Of a stretch of DNA of 64,000 nt, positions 37,391 to 49,300 are shown piece by piece. Position 1 is the first letter of the stretch. Each line of letters starts with the position of its first letter. The notes below the pieces were generated by a model. The model saw only the letters and a program-made list of their open reading frames with translations. It did no database searches and was not told the DNA's origin. The translations under genes and the position numbers were made by a program. Location of the stretch: assembly GCF_031877795.1 (NCBI RefSeq), contig NC_133954.1, forward strand, positions 6,415,256-6,479,255, written 5' to 3'. Source of the DNA: Strix aluco. Lineage: Eukaryota > Chordata > Aves > Strigiformes > Strigidae.

Positions 37391-40300
37391 GTGGGACCGC
37401 GGCTCCCTCCTCCCTACCGGACCCCCCCTTCTTCCGACACCCCCCCTCCCTTCCGCGAGTTCATTATTATTGGGGGGAGGGGGGGGGGGGGGGCGAGGAG
37501 CGAAACCATCGTGGGGAGGGATGGGGGAGCCCCCCCGGACGGGCTCGGCGCCCCCAGCCCGGCTCCGCGGGGCGCTGCCTGGGGAAGGGGTGGGGGGGGC
37601 CCGCTTCGCTCCGGCGCGGTTCACATCGCTCCGGTTTATTTTCTCCCGGAATGTTTTATTTGCTTTTATCGTGGTTTGTTTTACTTCATCCTCCTTCGGT
37701 CGCGGTTCGTTCCGCCGCGTTTTGTTTTCTCGAGTTTCGCCGTGTCGTGTTTTCTCCCCGTTCCGCTGCGTTTTCGCTCGCTTTTATTATTTTTAGTTTA
37801 ACTCCCCGCGCCGTGCGGCCACGCAGCGTCTGGCGAGCCCGGCGGAAACGCTTCCGCGGCTGCGGGGGGGGCCCAGGGCGGCTCCGGGGGGGGGCCGGGG
37901 GCGGCCGCCGGCCCGCAGCGCCCCGTAGCCCCGCTCCGGCCTTTTGTCTCCCCGGGGAGGGCACTTCGCGGAGGGGGAGGTCGGGAAGGGGCCGAAGTGT
38001 TTTGTTGGAGGTTTCTTTCCTCTCTCATCCTGACCCCCGCCCCCCTCCCGGCGTGTTAATCCTTTAGAAAAGTGCCCCGCGGGATCGGGGCCCGAGCGGG
38101 TATTTGCAGATTTCCTTTTTTTTTTTTTTAGCTTCTCACAATAAAGGCAACGGGTTGTATTTTTTTCTTTTTTTAAACCGTCTAAAGACACCATGTGCCA
38201 GACGCCTGAGGCTCCTCGGGACGGCCCCTGGAATTGCCATTTGAGACACTTTTTACCCCAGGATAGTCTTGCACAGAAGCGAGGAACGGCTTTTGTTGCT
38301 TCCTTGGATTAATTTGGCCCTACTGAGAAAACTTTTTTTTTTTAAAAAAAAGAGCAAAACTGGAAATTTTTGCCTGAACAATAACAACCTTAAACCCTTG
38401 GCCTGTTTTATTAGAGTACGTTCAGCAAATCCAAAGCAGATTTAGAAATGGCAGCTCGGGAGGGCACAGCTCCCCTCCTCCCCCCTTGCCCCCTGCTTTC
38501 CCCTCGCCCCCCGGCCCAGCAGCCGCCGGGGGCTGAGCATCGCGTGGGACACACGGGGGGTTGCTGTGGCTTTGTGGGGCGATGCTGTTGGGCCACGATC
38601 CCGCGCCACGCGAGGGACCCAGCCCGGGATCGGAGGCGCAGGGCCAGGAGAATCTGTCTGAGAGATGGAGAAAGGAGGAGGTGATGGGGAAGGAGACCCC
38701 TGTACCCCGGAGTAGGTCCAGGGGAGCAGGGCCAGGGTTTACTGCTGGCTGGAGACATCTCAGCTGAACCCCCAACTTTCTGCAGCTGAATTGAAGGCCG
38801 TGATTTCCTCCTTCTGTGGGTTTTAAGTGGGTTACTTGGTTTCAGCAGAGCTTAGCTACCTATAAGGACCAATTCTGGCTGTTTCGCCCTAAAAAATGTC
38901 GGTGGGATCCAGGTCTGGCGAGCCCGAGGACAGAGGCACCTCTGTCCCGGCGGTTCGTGGCGGCGTGGCGGGAGCGCGGTGGCGGCCGACCCCGCGCCGG
39001 GGCAGGGCAAGGAACAAGGCGGCTTTCAGCTGCCTCCGGCCTGTGCCGCTGGCGCTGGGCGTCCCGCTGGCGGGTGGGGTGCAAGCACCCTCGATTCTTA
39101 CCCCCCCCACCCGCCATCCCCGCTTTTCCGCTGCTCTCCCCAGCACCAGGCCTGGCTCGGACCCGGTGGGTGACGGGCGCAGGGGATGGCGCAGCGGAGG
39201 TGCCGCATCCGAGGCCCCCCAGCAGCAGGCTGGGTTTGCAGCTCGGAAAGGATCCCCGCTGGGATTCGGGGATCGGGCTGGGTTAGGCCCAAAAATCCTT
39301 TTTTTTTTTTTTTGTGAGGACGCTGTCGGCGGGGGCCGCGGGGGCTGGCCCGGCAGACGGCGTTGCTTTCCCCGGGGAGCTGTCGCTTCCTCGAGGGGTT
39401 CATGCCAAATCCTCGCCTCCGGGACAGCCGGGAAGCCGGAGCAGGGCTTTTAGCAGGAGGTTTGTGGCTCCTCGGTGGGATATCGCCACTGGTTGCCCCG
39501 TCTCTGCAGCCGGTCTTGGGGGAAACTGAGGCAGCAGCTCCCGTCTTGCCGTGGCTGCTGGTGGGACGAGGTCCCCGTGTCACTGCGGGGACACGGCGCT
39601 GCTGGGGCTTTGGATCAGCTGTGGCCAGTGCCCCGTGCGGGACCCGCGGGCGGGGGCTGCCCCGTTGGCTTTGTGGCCAGGGGAGGGGGTGAAAGGGACC
39701 CGGGGAAGAATTTACAGCCTGTAAAACAAACAGAGCAGCCTCTGCGTGAAGCTCCCTCCACCCCGTTTTCCTCTTTGCAATGGAAAGAATAGCTTGGTGC
39801 ATGGCAAACGCAGCTCCAAGGAATTATAACTTGATCTTTGGATTATTTGGGAGCGGGAAAGGGGAACGAAGGTGTCGGTTTTGCTGCCAAGAGCACAGCG
39901 GCTCCGTGCCTGGCTGGGCGCAGGGCACAGCCGGGGCCTCGCTGCCCCGGGCACGCTCGCAGCCTCAGCTGCTCACACCAGAATTACAAGAAGAAAAAGC
40001 AAAAGAGATTGAGCCTTCCAGGCAAAACTGTCCCCCCCAAAAGTCACCCAGAGTGGCGTGGTGGCCCCAGGAGGTTTCCCACGGGAAGGTGCCGCCTTGG
40101 CACTCAAGACACTTTCAGGCGTGAGGTCTGGGTGATGGTTAAAGCCACGTTGCTGGTTTCTCTCTTCATCTTTATTTCTGGCTGGATTTTGTACCTTTCC
40201 CTGCAGGGCAGAGGCACGCTCCTGCCTTCCCTCTTAAATATTTTCCAGGGAAACTTATTGCCCCAGAATCAAAGCAAATGGCTGCTGAGGGGCTATAATT

Positions 40301-43300
40301 GCTGTCTGCTAAACCATCTTTTCCGGCTGATAAATCCATAGTGGGAGACTCTGGCTCCGGTGACTCGGTGGGTGCTCGGAGAAGGGCAGCGAGGGGCTGT
40401 TGCCCACGTCGGCGACTCTGCCGGAGGTGCCGGTGCCGCTCCCCGGTGCATCGCACCCCGCTTGGCTCCATCGAGCGCGGCCGATGCTCGGGTGGGAGCA
40501 GGAGCGTCTGCGTCGGCCGCCCTCACTGCCCGCTCGAGCCTGTCCCGACCCGGCCGTTTTCCTCAAAAGGTTGTTGAAGCAATTTGTAAAATTTCGTTCT
40601 TCACGTGCGGCTGAGAAGCAGGATTTTAATTAATTTGAACTGTGCTGAGACTGCGGAGCATCGACATTTTTCTCATTCTTAAGATTGCTCAGAGCCCAAA
40701 AGAGACCCACACAGATGCTCTTTTTCTTAAAGGACCCATCTTTAATTAATTAAGGATTAGAAAATGATTAGTGGATTGACTTGCAAATTCTTGGGAGTAC
40801 TCTTTAGCCCCGGAGCGAAAGTTTGGCTGTTTGTGGGGGTCACAGATGCCCCTTTCATCCCTGTCCTGGCGAGAGCTCAGTCCTGCGCTGCACTTCATGC
40901 TATCACAACCAGGACATAAATGGGATTTTCAGTGTAAAACAGGGCGTTTGCAGGATGGTGCTGAGACTGGGAGTGGGGAGATCGAGCCCTTCCCTTCCCT
41001 CTGCCTGAATCCAGACACAGCGACTTCGGGCTCTGCAGGAAACAACCCCGATTACCCCAGTCTTGCCCTTGAGCATGGCAAGGGCATGAGGCAAGCAAAG
41101 AGCACCTGGTGAGAAAAGCTTCATAATAAACATAATTTTAATTGAAAAAAAAAAAAACAAAAAACAAGCTGTGGGACACCAGGGGCTCATCCTTGCTTAT
41201 GTAAATGTGCTTGGTTTTGGTGAAATGGGGGATACCCCGTCCTGAGACACCCACAGCACCACTCAGGCTGTTAATACAATGGTGCTGGAGAAACACGGGA
41301 GGAGAAATCTCTGGATCTTTTTTCTTTTCTTTCTTTTGGGGAGTTTCCTTAGTAGTTTTGAAAAATTTGGTAGTTTTCAGCCAACTGTACTGGAACCATG
41401 TCAGTGGGGACACATGTCGGGACTGTCCCACGTGTCACATCATGTCCCTGGACGTGGCCATGAATTTTCTGGCTGGGGGGTCTGCGTTGCTGGTGGGCGA
41501 TGCTTCAGGGCGAGCAAATTGGGGGTGGCCAGACGAGCTGGGGCCAGAGTGGTCCCCCCAGGCCGTGGCCGAGGCTGCCACTGCCAGGATTTTGTGGCTG
41601 GGTGAGAGCACAAACGTGGGACGGGACACTGATGGCGAGCCTGGCCACCGTGTCCTGGGAGGGATCCTCTGCCCCTCCCCGCTGTGCTCTCGGTGGGTCC
41701 ATCACACTCCTCCATCCCGGCTGGAGCCCCGTGGATGGATGGTGCTGCCTTCCTCTCCCTGCGCTCCCAGGGAGTCCGCAAACCCGGGATTTCCGCCTCC
41801 AGATGCATGCAGCCGCTGCAGGGCTGGAGCCTGGAGAGGGTCTGGGGGAAATTTGGGGAAAATTTACATCCTTCCACCCTTTGCTGGGTGCCAGAGGGCG
41901 GATCCTGGGGCTCCTGACTCCCTTGTCCCCTGCCACGGCTGTGGGCGAGTCATTTGAGCTGCCCAAGGCCAAGCATCCCCCATGGAATGCATTGATTTGT
42001 CCGTGTCCCGGGCAGGGTGCGGGGAGAATGGACTTTTTAATGTCTGCAGAGAGGCTGAAACGCGGTATGTGGACCCAATCCAAAATCTTTACGAGGCAGC
42101 AGAGAGTAAGCAGGGTGGTAGGTAGCCTTCATGGTCGCGGCCAAGTAAGGAGCTTGTCTCATACAGCTCCCACCGTGTAAACAGCAGCTTCTCTCTGTGC
42201 CGCTGGCAGAGCCGGGAGGAGTCTCTGGGCTCCAAGTGCAGGTCCTGCTGCTTCATACCCTCAACCAGGCCATCAGGAGCGTTGCTTTCGTCCTTGTAAC
42301 GAGATCTGCTCCTTATTCCCTGAGGTTTATTTTTAAAAAGCAAAGCAACAACCACCCTCTTTTACTCTGGTGCTTGGCTTGGAGCACCCAGAACTGCTTC
42401 TGGCTGAGTCAGAGGCTCATGGCGTGCCCTAGGACTGCTGATACTGTCTGCATTTCCTTCCCTTTTATCTTGTTTTTAATCTAAAGTTCCTCTTTAAGGG
42501 GTTGCGTAGAGTTTATCAATGCCCAGAAGCAGCTCGGGATGAGGGGAGGTAGAGCAGCGATGCCCTCCCCGCGGGCTGGGGCTGCTCTCGTGGTCAGTGG
42601 CAGCAGGGATGCTCCAGCTCTGCTGTTGGGTACCACAGCAGCTTTTCTTATCACTGCTTCCTCTTCCCAGCCCTTGGAGGGACACGCAGGCTGCTTCCCC
42701 GGGCCAAAAATTGCTGCTTTTCATGGCAATGGCCATGCTTTTGCTCTTCTCCACACCAAGACCTTGGGGATGGCATCAGCCACGCCTGGACTGGCTGCTG
42801 GGGACGCGGATGCCAGCGGTGGTAACGCCGGGCTTTGCTGGGAACTTCTTTCCAGGAAGGGGGTGTTGCTCTAAAGGAGTATTTCATCCAATAACATGGA
42901 ATTTAAGATGGAGCTGGGGGCTTTTCTGTGCCCCTGCAGCATCCCTCAGCAGAGGTGGCCGGGCACAGTGCTGGGGTGCACTCCCAAACGTCGCCAGAGG
43001 GTGAAATTTTGGGATCTTCCCCCCCCCCGGAGCCTGGTGCTTCCCCACCTTTATTGTGAATGAGCTGCCACTTCCCGCAGCTTTTCCTCCAACGCTGCGG
43101 GAAGGGTTTCGGAGCCGCTGCTTGCTCTTGGGCAGCAATAATGGGCTGAAAAGCCTGTGGTTTGGAGCAGGTGGCTTGGGGCTGCCGTGCCCTGTTCTCC
43201 AGTGGGTGAGAGCACATGAAACTGGGAGGTTCAGGGTTGAACGGAGGTTTCTTTATGCACCATGTGAGTGAAGAGTAGGTTTCTCGCTGAAGGATGTTAT

Positions 43301-46300
43301 GGGTCAGACTTTTGCACGGGCTCCCAAATCCAAACAAAGGTGTTCGTTGGCAGCCTTGCTTTCCTTGCGCAGGGATCTGCAGCCCCTGAGGAGCTCCTGG
43401 GTCTGAGAGCCCTGATAGAGCCCAGTTTGCTGCCGTGGCTGGGGCATCACGCTGGGCTTGGAGGATTTGCTGCCTTTGCCAGGTGGTTTGGAGCAAACCA
43501 CCTCCACAGCCGTGTCTGCAGCACAGAAACCTTAGAGGAGGGGATCATCCCTGTTGCTCTGTGCATGCTCAGTCTTCCGCACAAGCGGGCTTGGAGCCGG
43601 GTTTTTCAGGACACCCCTAATAAAGGGTGATCCCGAGCGAGAGCACCGGGCGGGGAGCACCTTCACCAGGGCAGCTGCAGGACGGGGCTGAGCCCCAGAG
43701 CTGCGTGAAGGGCTCTGCCATCCCATGGGTGCCACGATGAGCCTCGCAGGGGAGCTGAGGGGGTGGCAGGGGATGCGGCCCAGAGCTGGAGCAGCACTGC
43801 CATGCTGGGGCCAGTGTTCACTTCTGGCTGCGGTCGGGTGGAATTGTGGCCAGAGCCCTGGAGCTGCTCCAGCCTGGAATAACAGGGACTGGGGTCCAGC
43901 TGTAGCTTCAGTCCTCTCCTAAATTTGCTTTTGCATTGGTTGTGGGGGTGGGAGGGTGACAGATGCAATGGAGCAGGGGTGCTCTGGGTGCCGAAGTACT
44001 TTCTGTGCCTGCCACCACCAACGGCCACCTCTGTCCCCTGGAGCCTCCCCGTCCACACTGGCCTCTCATCCAGTGCTGCCCACGTTCCCCAAAATTGTAG
44101 GTTGTGAAGCTTTCCTTATTTGCTGTGGGGTCATAAAGCCATTGTGGGAAGGGTTGAGCTGAGTTCCCTTCAGTTCAGACACTGCTGACTAAAAACTTGT
44201 GCTTTTTAATTGAAAAAAAAAAGAGAACCTGAAACTAGGCACAGGGTGTCTAAACTCCCTTGAGGGCTGCCCCCAAGGATCGCAGCTTCTCCATCTCTGC
44301 AGCCTTCAGCTGCCAGTACCAAGGCTGATTTCTCCCACTGTGCTGGAGCACGAGCACCCTGGTATTTGCGCCGTGGGAGAGGAGAGCGTTTTGGTGGGCA
44401 GAGCTGGTCACTCGCAGCCCCGGCCCCCCACCGTCCCCACCATCACGCTGCCTCGTAGCACTGGCTGGTTTCCACGCTCATACCAGTAAGCCAGAGGCAG
44501 CACCTGCGTGGTTGGGACCAGACAGCATCCTTGCTGAAAGTGGGGGGTTTTGGTTTGCTTTCACAGTTCCTCTGTAGGGGAGGAGGAGGAGAAGGGCCAG
44601 GACCAGGGGGTTCTAATTGACAAGCAGCTGAACATGAGCCAGCAGTGTGCCCAGGTGGCCAAGAAAGCCAACGGCATCCTGGCTTGTATTATAAATAGTG
44701 TGACCAGCAGAAGTAGGGAGGTGATAGTCCCCCTGTGCTCTGCACTGGTGAGGCCACACCTGGAGTGTTGTGTCCAGTTTTGGGCACCTCAATACGAGAG
44801 GGATCTCAAGGGGCTGGAGTGAGTGCAGAGGAGGGCAACGAGGCTGGGGAAGGGCCTGGAGAATAAATCCTGTGAGGAGCGATTGAAGGAGCTGGGACTG
44901 TTCAGTGTGAGGAGGAGAAGGCTGAGGGGAGACCTCATCACTCTACAGCTCCCTGAAAGGACGTTGTAGAGAGGGTGGTGCTGGTCTCTTCTCACAGGTG
45001 ATTAGTGACAGAACGAGAGGGAACGGCTTTAAACTGCAACAGGGGAGGTTCAGACTGGACATGAGGAACAAATGTTTCCCAGAAAGAGTGGTCAGAGAGT
45101 GGAATAGGCTGCCCAGGGAGGGGGTGGAGTCCCCACCCCTGGGTGTGTTTAAGGGTCGTTTGGATGAGCTGTTGGGGGATGTGGTGTAGGGGAGAACTTT
45201 GTAGAGTCGGGCTGAGGGTTGGACTCGATGATCCCAAGGCTCTTTTCCAACCTGGATGATTCTGTGATTCTGCATGATGGAGCAGAGCTGCTCTGAGCTG
45301 GCCCTGCTCAAAAGATAGAGAATGTAGGATGCAGGAGGGAGAGGCACGGGGTGTGCAGGCAGCTCCTCTTTGGGGCAGGGAGGAGGATCTGCCGGTGTTT
45401 GCCGTGGTTGCGGTTCCATAGCCGGAGGGCAGTTGGGAAGCTCTGCTGGTGTGGTTTTGAGTCCTTGAGCGGGTGTAAAAACCCGAGGAGCATTTCTGAA
45501 AGGAGTTGCCCATAGCTGTGCCATGGCTGCGGAGGGCAGTGCAGCAGAGGGGGCCCTGGAAGGGATGGGGACATTCCCAGTCCCACTGGGATGCTCCTCT
45601 AGAGCTGCCTCCTGCGAGGGCTCTGTGGGATACCAGGCTGGGAGAAGGGATTCATCGATACAAACCGTCCCCATCCCGCCCAACTTCGCATCCATCCCGC
45701 TCATCAGCAGCTGGGTGGGAGCAGGGAGAGTTTGCTCAGGCGCTTGGTTTTGGTGCTGAGCATCGTTGGTGGAGCTGGAGCCGGCTGCAGCCAGGCTGGC
45801 GCTCAGCGGCACGGTGCCTGCAGCCACGTTTTGGAGGTTTTGCTGCAAGCGTCAGCTGGGAGATGGTCAGGAAGAGCCCGGATTCAGCAGGAGCGAGGGG
45901 CACCGCACAAAAAAGGACTGGCACTCTGCTGGGGAGCTGTTTGCTCTGTAGATGTTGAAGCCCATTGGGCTCAGCCATGCCAGGGAGGCAGGGGTCAGGG
46001 AGGCTGAAAACTCCTTTCAGTGCACCAGGGGTCTGTCCAAGCACCGCTGCCAATGTCATGGACACCAACGGGGGTCAAGTCAGCCCCAAATTCCCTGTAA
46101 GTGAAAGAAAAGTGTATTTTGGGTGAAGAACAGAATGTGCTTTTGCTGGCATGTGTTGAGCTCGTGCTGGTTGTCCCCCCTGGCTCCTGCCTCCCTGGGA
46201 GCAGCTCCCTGCCGTCGCTGCACAGCGGGTTTTGCAAGGGGAGAAGATGGAAGCACTGGGGGGTGCGAGGGCTGGGCCAGTGCTAAAGCTTTCCCGTTCC

Positions 46301-49300
46301 TGCAGGGCTCAGCAGGGATCAGGGGGGACACACTGGGTGCTCTCTTCTGCCTGCTTCGAGCAAAGGGGCCGTGGGCTGAGCTGCCAGCAGTGCGTGGGGG
46401 CAGACCAAAACCCTTAGCCTATAATTTCCTACCTCCAGCTCTTCTCTTTTTAGAGTAAAATGATATTTTGTGCTTTTCCGGCCCCGGAGCTGCCCCATCC
46501 AGTCTGGACAGCTTCCTCTGAGCACCGTGCTGCTGCGTGGCTGCCGTGGAGCATTGCCCTTGCATGATACTGCACGGCCCCGACGTGGTGCTGAGCACTC
46601 TGACACCAACTCCCAGGGCTGCCTCTAGGGCTTTTCCAACGTGCTCTTAATTTTTTCATGCAAAGCTGGGTTAGCAGATAAGCAGAAAGGGTGTCCCATT
46701 GCTGACCCCTGCTGCCAACAGCCGCAGTGGTGCTCATGGTAGAGCAGATTTTTCTATTCCTCGTATCACAGGGCTGGCGTTTGGCTCCTTGCAAAGCACT
46801 GTGGCATCAGCCAGTGACCCAGGGAGGCCTCATCCTGCCCGAGCACTGGTACTTGGGTCAAGCAGGTCGTGACACTGATGCTGCATCACCCCAGAGGTGC
46901 TTAAAGACCCCCTCATGTCCCTGGTGCCGGAGGTGGGTTGCACCACCCACCCTGTGTGTGGGAAGGGGAGAGCGACGGGCTGGGTGATGCCATGGGTGGT
47001 GCTGGCACGGTGAGATGGGTGTTTGGGAGCGGGACGAGCTGCTCTCCTGATGTCCAGGTCAGGGTCAAGCCAGCTCCAGTTGGTGACACACCAGCACCAG
47101 TTTAAGGGACCTCAGCTTCAGCCAGCCAAAATCAGCTCCATCTGAATTTTTGCTTATTTTCTTCCTTGCTATGATTTGAAAAATATTTTCTGAGAAATTG
47201 TTTCTTCCAGTCGTTGCCTTTTTCCATTGCACGTGCGCAGAGTCTGCTCCTCGACTGCCATGCAAATGGGCTTCACTTTTGTTTATTTGACGTCTTCACT
47301 GATGTCATCTCAACTGGGGAACGGGCCCTTTACATCAGTTCTTTCTGGAGCCGGGTCGATGCTGAAGCTCTGAAATGGAATGGGGGTGTCTTTTTTCCTC
47401 CCATTTCTTTTTTCCTTTCAGGGACAAGTTGGGAAAGTTCACTGAGCCAAGATGTTTGTTGCTCGAATGTGCTGGAGCTGCCTGTAACAACATAGCTGGG
47501 GCAGGGTGAGGTTGTGGGGGAATAGGAAATGAAAACCTTTTCAGCCCAAAAAATTCATACAATGGCAAAAAACCAAAGCAAACCAAAGCTAAATATAGCG
47601 GGGCCCGTGAGTTCGCTTTGACTTCTGGTGAATGCTTGTGGTGGAAAAAAAACGGGTCGCTTTTAAAACAAACAAACAAAAAAAGACAAAAGTTGTTTTG
47701 TTGATGTGCAGCTTTAGGCAGCTTTTTGCTGGGGCCTTGGGGCAAGCGTGGAGCCCCGGCGGTGGCTTTTTAGCTTAGAAACATTCATTTGAGGAAATAA
47801 AGTATCTTTTAAAAATGACACGTCAGCTGGAGCAACGTGTCCCAGTGTAACATCCTGGGTTTACTGGTTTATACAGGGTTTGAGATGGATTCACGTGCTG
47901 GGGTGGCCTGTGGTGATGCTGGGGGTCCGGGAATTGCCCTGGGGATGCAGGGTTGGGCCATCGCAGCGGGCAGGGCCGCCGTGGGACGTGCGTGGTTGAG
48001 CTCAGCCTTCCTCCCTTCCTCAGCTGCACTAGTGCTTTATCTGCTGGCAGCGATCTCCCTCGCTCTGCTCCCGCCTCCCGACGCCTGGGTTGGGATTTCG
48101 GAGGGTCCTGACGCGACGATGTTTCATATTTGCTGGGGCCGTGCCCGCGGGAGCCGCGGCTGCGCGCAGGCGTTTTCCATCACGCCCTGTTCATGCGCTG
48201 GGAGACCTTCCCCCGAAGTTCTTGTTTGCTCTGCAGTTTTTTTTTTCACAGGTCCCCAAATACACATAAAAATGATGGATGTACTCTCCCTGCTCTGTTT
48301 TTCTCCGCCCGGAGCAGATGGCCAGTGCCGAAGCCCTTGGCATGGGTCCGGCGCCTCGTTGCGATGCCTCGGGGTGCTGCGGCTGGGCGCTGCCAGTGGG
48401 AACTCAATTTTAAATGGTGCTGATGGTGCTGTTAGAGCTGGCGAGCTCTTTGCACCAGCTCCGCTGCCCAAAAGCTGCCTGCTGGTGCTTCACGGGGATG
48501 CCACAAGGCTTCAGCCAGCTCCGGGTGCAAACACCCGTCTGTATCACCCTGCCTGGAGCCCATCACCACGAGGACGGGCATCGGGGCAAACCCTGGGGTT
48601 ATTTCTGCACCCCAAGACTTAATGTGCATAGAAAGGGAGCCAGGATGCTCTGGCAAGGCTGGGGGAAATGCTTGCTAGGGTGCCGAATCCTCAGTGATGC
48701 TTTAACCCTTTCTGCCTGTTTTTTACCCAGACTCCAAAGTCTTCCTCATCTACAACACGGGCGCGCAGGGCTGCCTGGAGACGAAGGACTCGCTGGTGAG
48801 ACTTGCCAAGGGCTGCAACGCCAGTGCCCTGGCCCAGCAGTGGAAATGGGTCTCACGAAATCGCCTCTTCAACGTGGGGTCCATGCAGTGCCTGGGGGTG
48901 TCGTGGCACGGGGCCAACGCCACAGCGGGGCTGCACCCCTTGGCCACCTACGAGTGCGACCGCGAGTCCGTCAACATGCGCTGGAGCTGCCGTGGCCTCG
49001 GGGAGCAGCTCTCCCAGCATCTCGGCGCCCGCCCGGGCAATTCCTCCCTGGACAGGGGTGACCAGGCGCGTGGCTCGCAGTGGAGGACGTACGGCACTGA
49101 GGAGGATCTGTGCTCCGTGCCGTACTCTGGTAAAGCCTCGTTGGGCATTAATATTATCCTGTAACACAAACCAGCCCCAAATGCGAGCTGAGGCCGTGGT
49201 GCTGCAGCAATCGGGTCCTGTCTGGGGAGCTCGGTCCCATCTTGCTGCAAAACCAGGCAGGATCTGGGTGATGGGGAGCATCCAGGCCACCCGCTAGCCC

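Larger units (their letters stand above)
36590..38110. promoter_or_regulatory. MRC2: CpG island over MRC2 exon 1
   Basis: Very GC-rich sequence dense in CpG, from about 0.7 kb before the MRC2 ATG to about 0.7 kb into intron 1. A GC-box-like CCCCGCCCGCCCC lies at 37217-37229. This is typical of a vertebrate CpG-island promoter. The limits are by eye. Confidence 0.8.
37391..48730 (+). other. MRC2 intron 1 (11.3 kb)
   Basis: The first 0.7 kb continues the CpG island, with a G-run at 37472-37493. A second CpG-dense stretch lies at about 38890-39620, an AT-rich islet with homeodomain-like cores at about 40600-40800, and AATAAA with an A-tract at 41125-41157. CR1 fragment B is at about 44592-45275, and AT-rich patches lie near 47130-47340 and 47520-47830. 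No coding exon was recognised. Confidence 0.75.

Noticed and set aside
36405-37796. 463-residue open frame (+) and an overlapping 366-residue frame (-, 36524-37624)
   Set aside because: Both lie in the CpG island over MRC2 exon 1, are Pro/Arg/Gly-rich on either strand, and have no domain. GC-rich DNA lacks stop codons by chance.
41205-41957. 250-residue plus-strand frame in MRC2 intron 1
   Set aside because: No domain; overlapping frames on both strands; no splice-consistent extension.
44943-45848. 301-residue minus-strand frame
   Set aside because: Partly the antisense of CR1 fragment B, which yields similar antisense frames at each CR1 copy.
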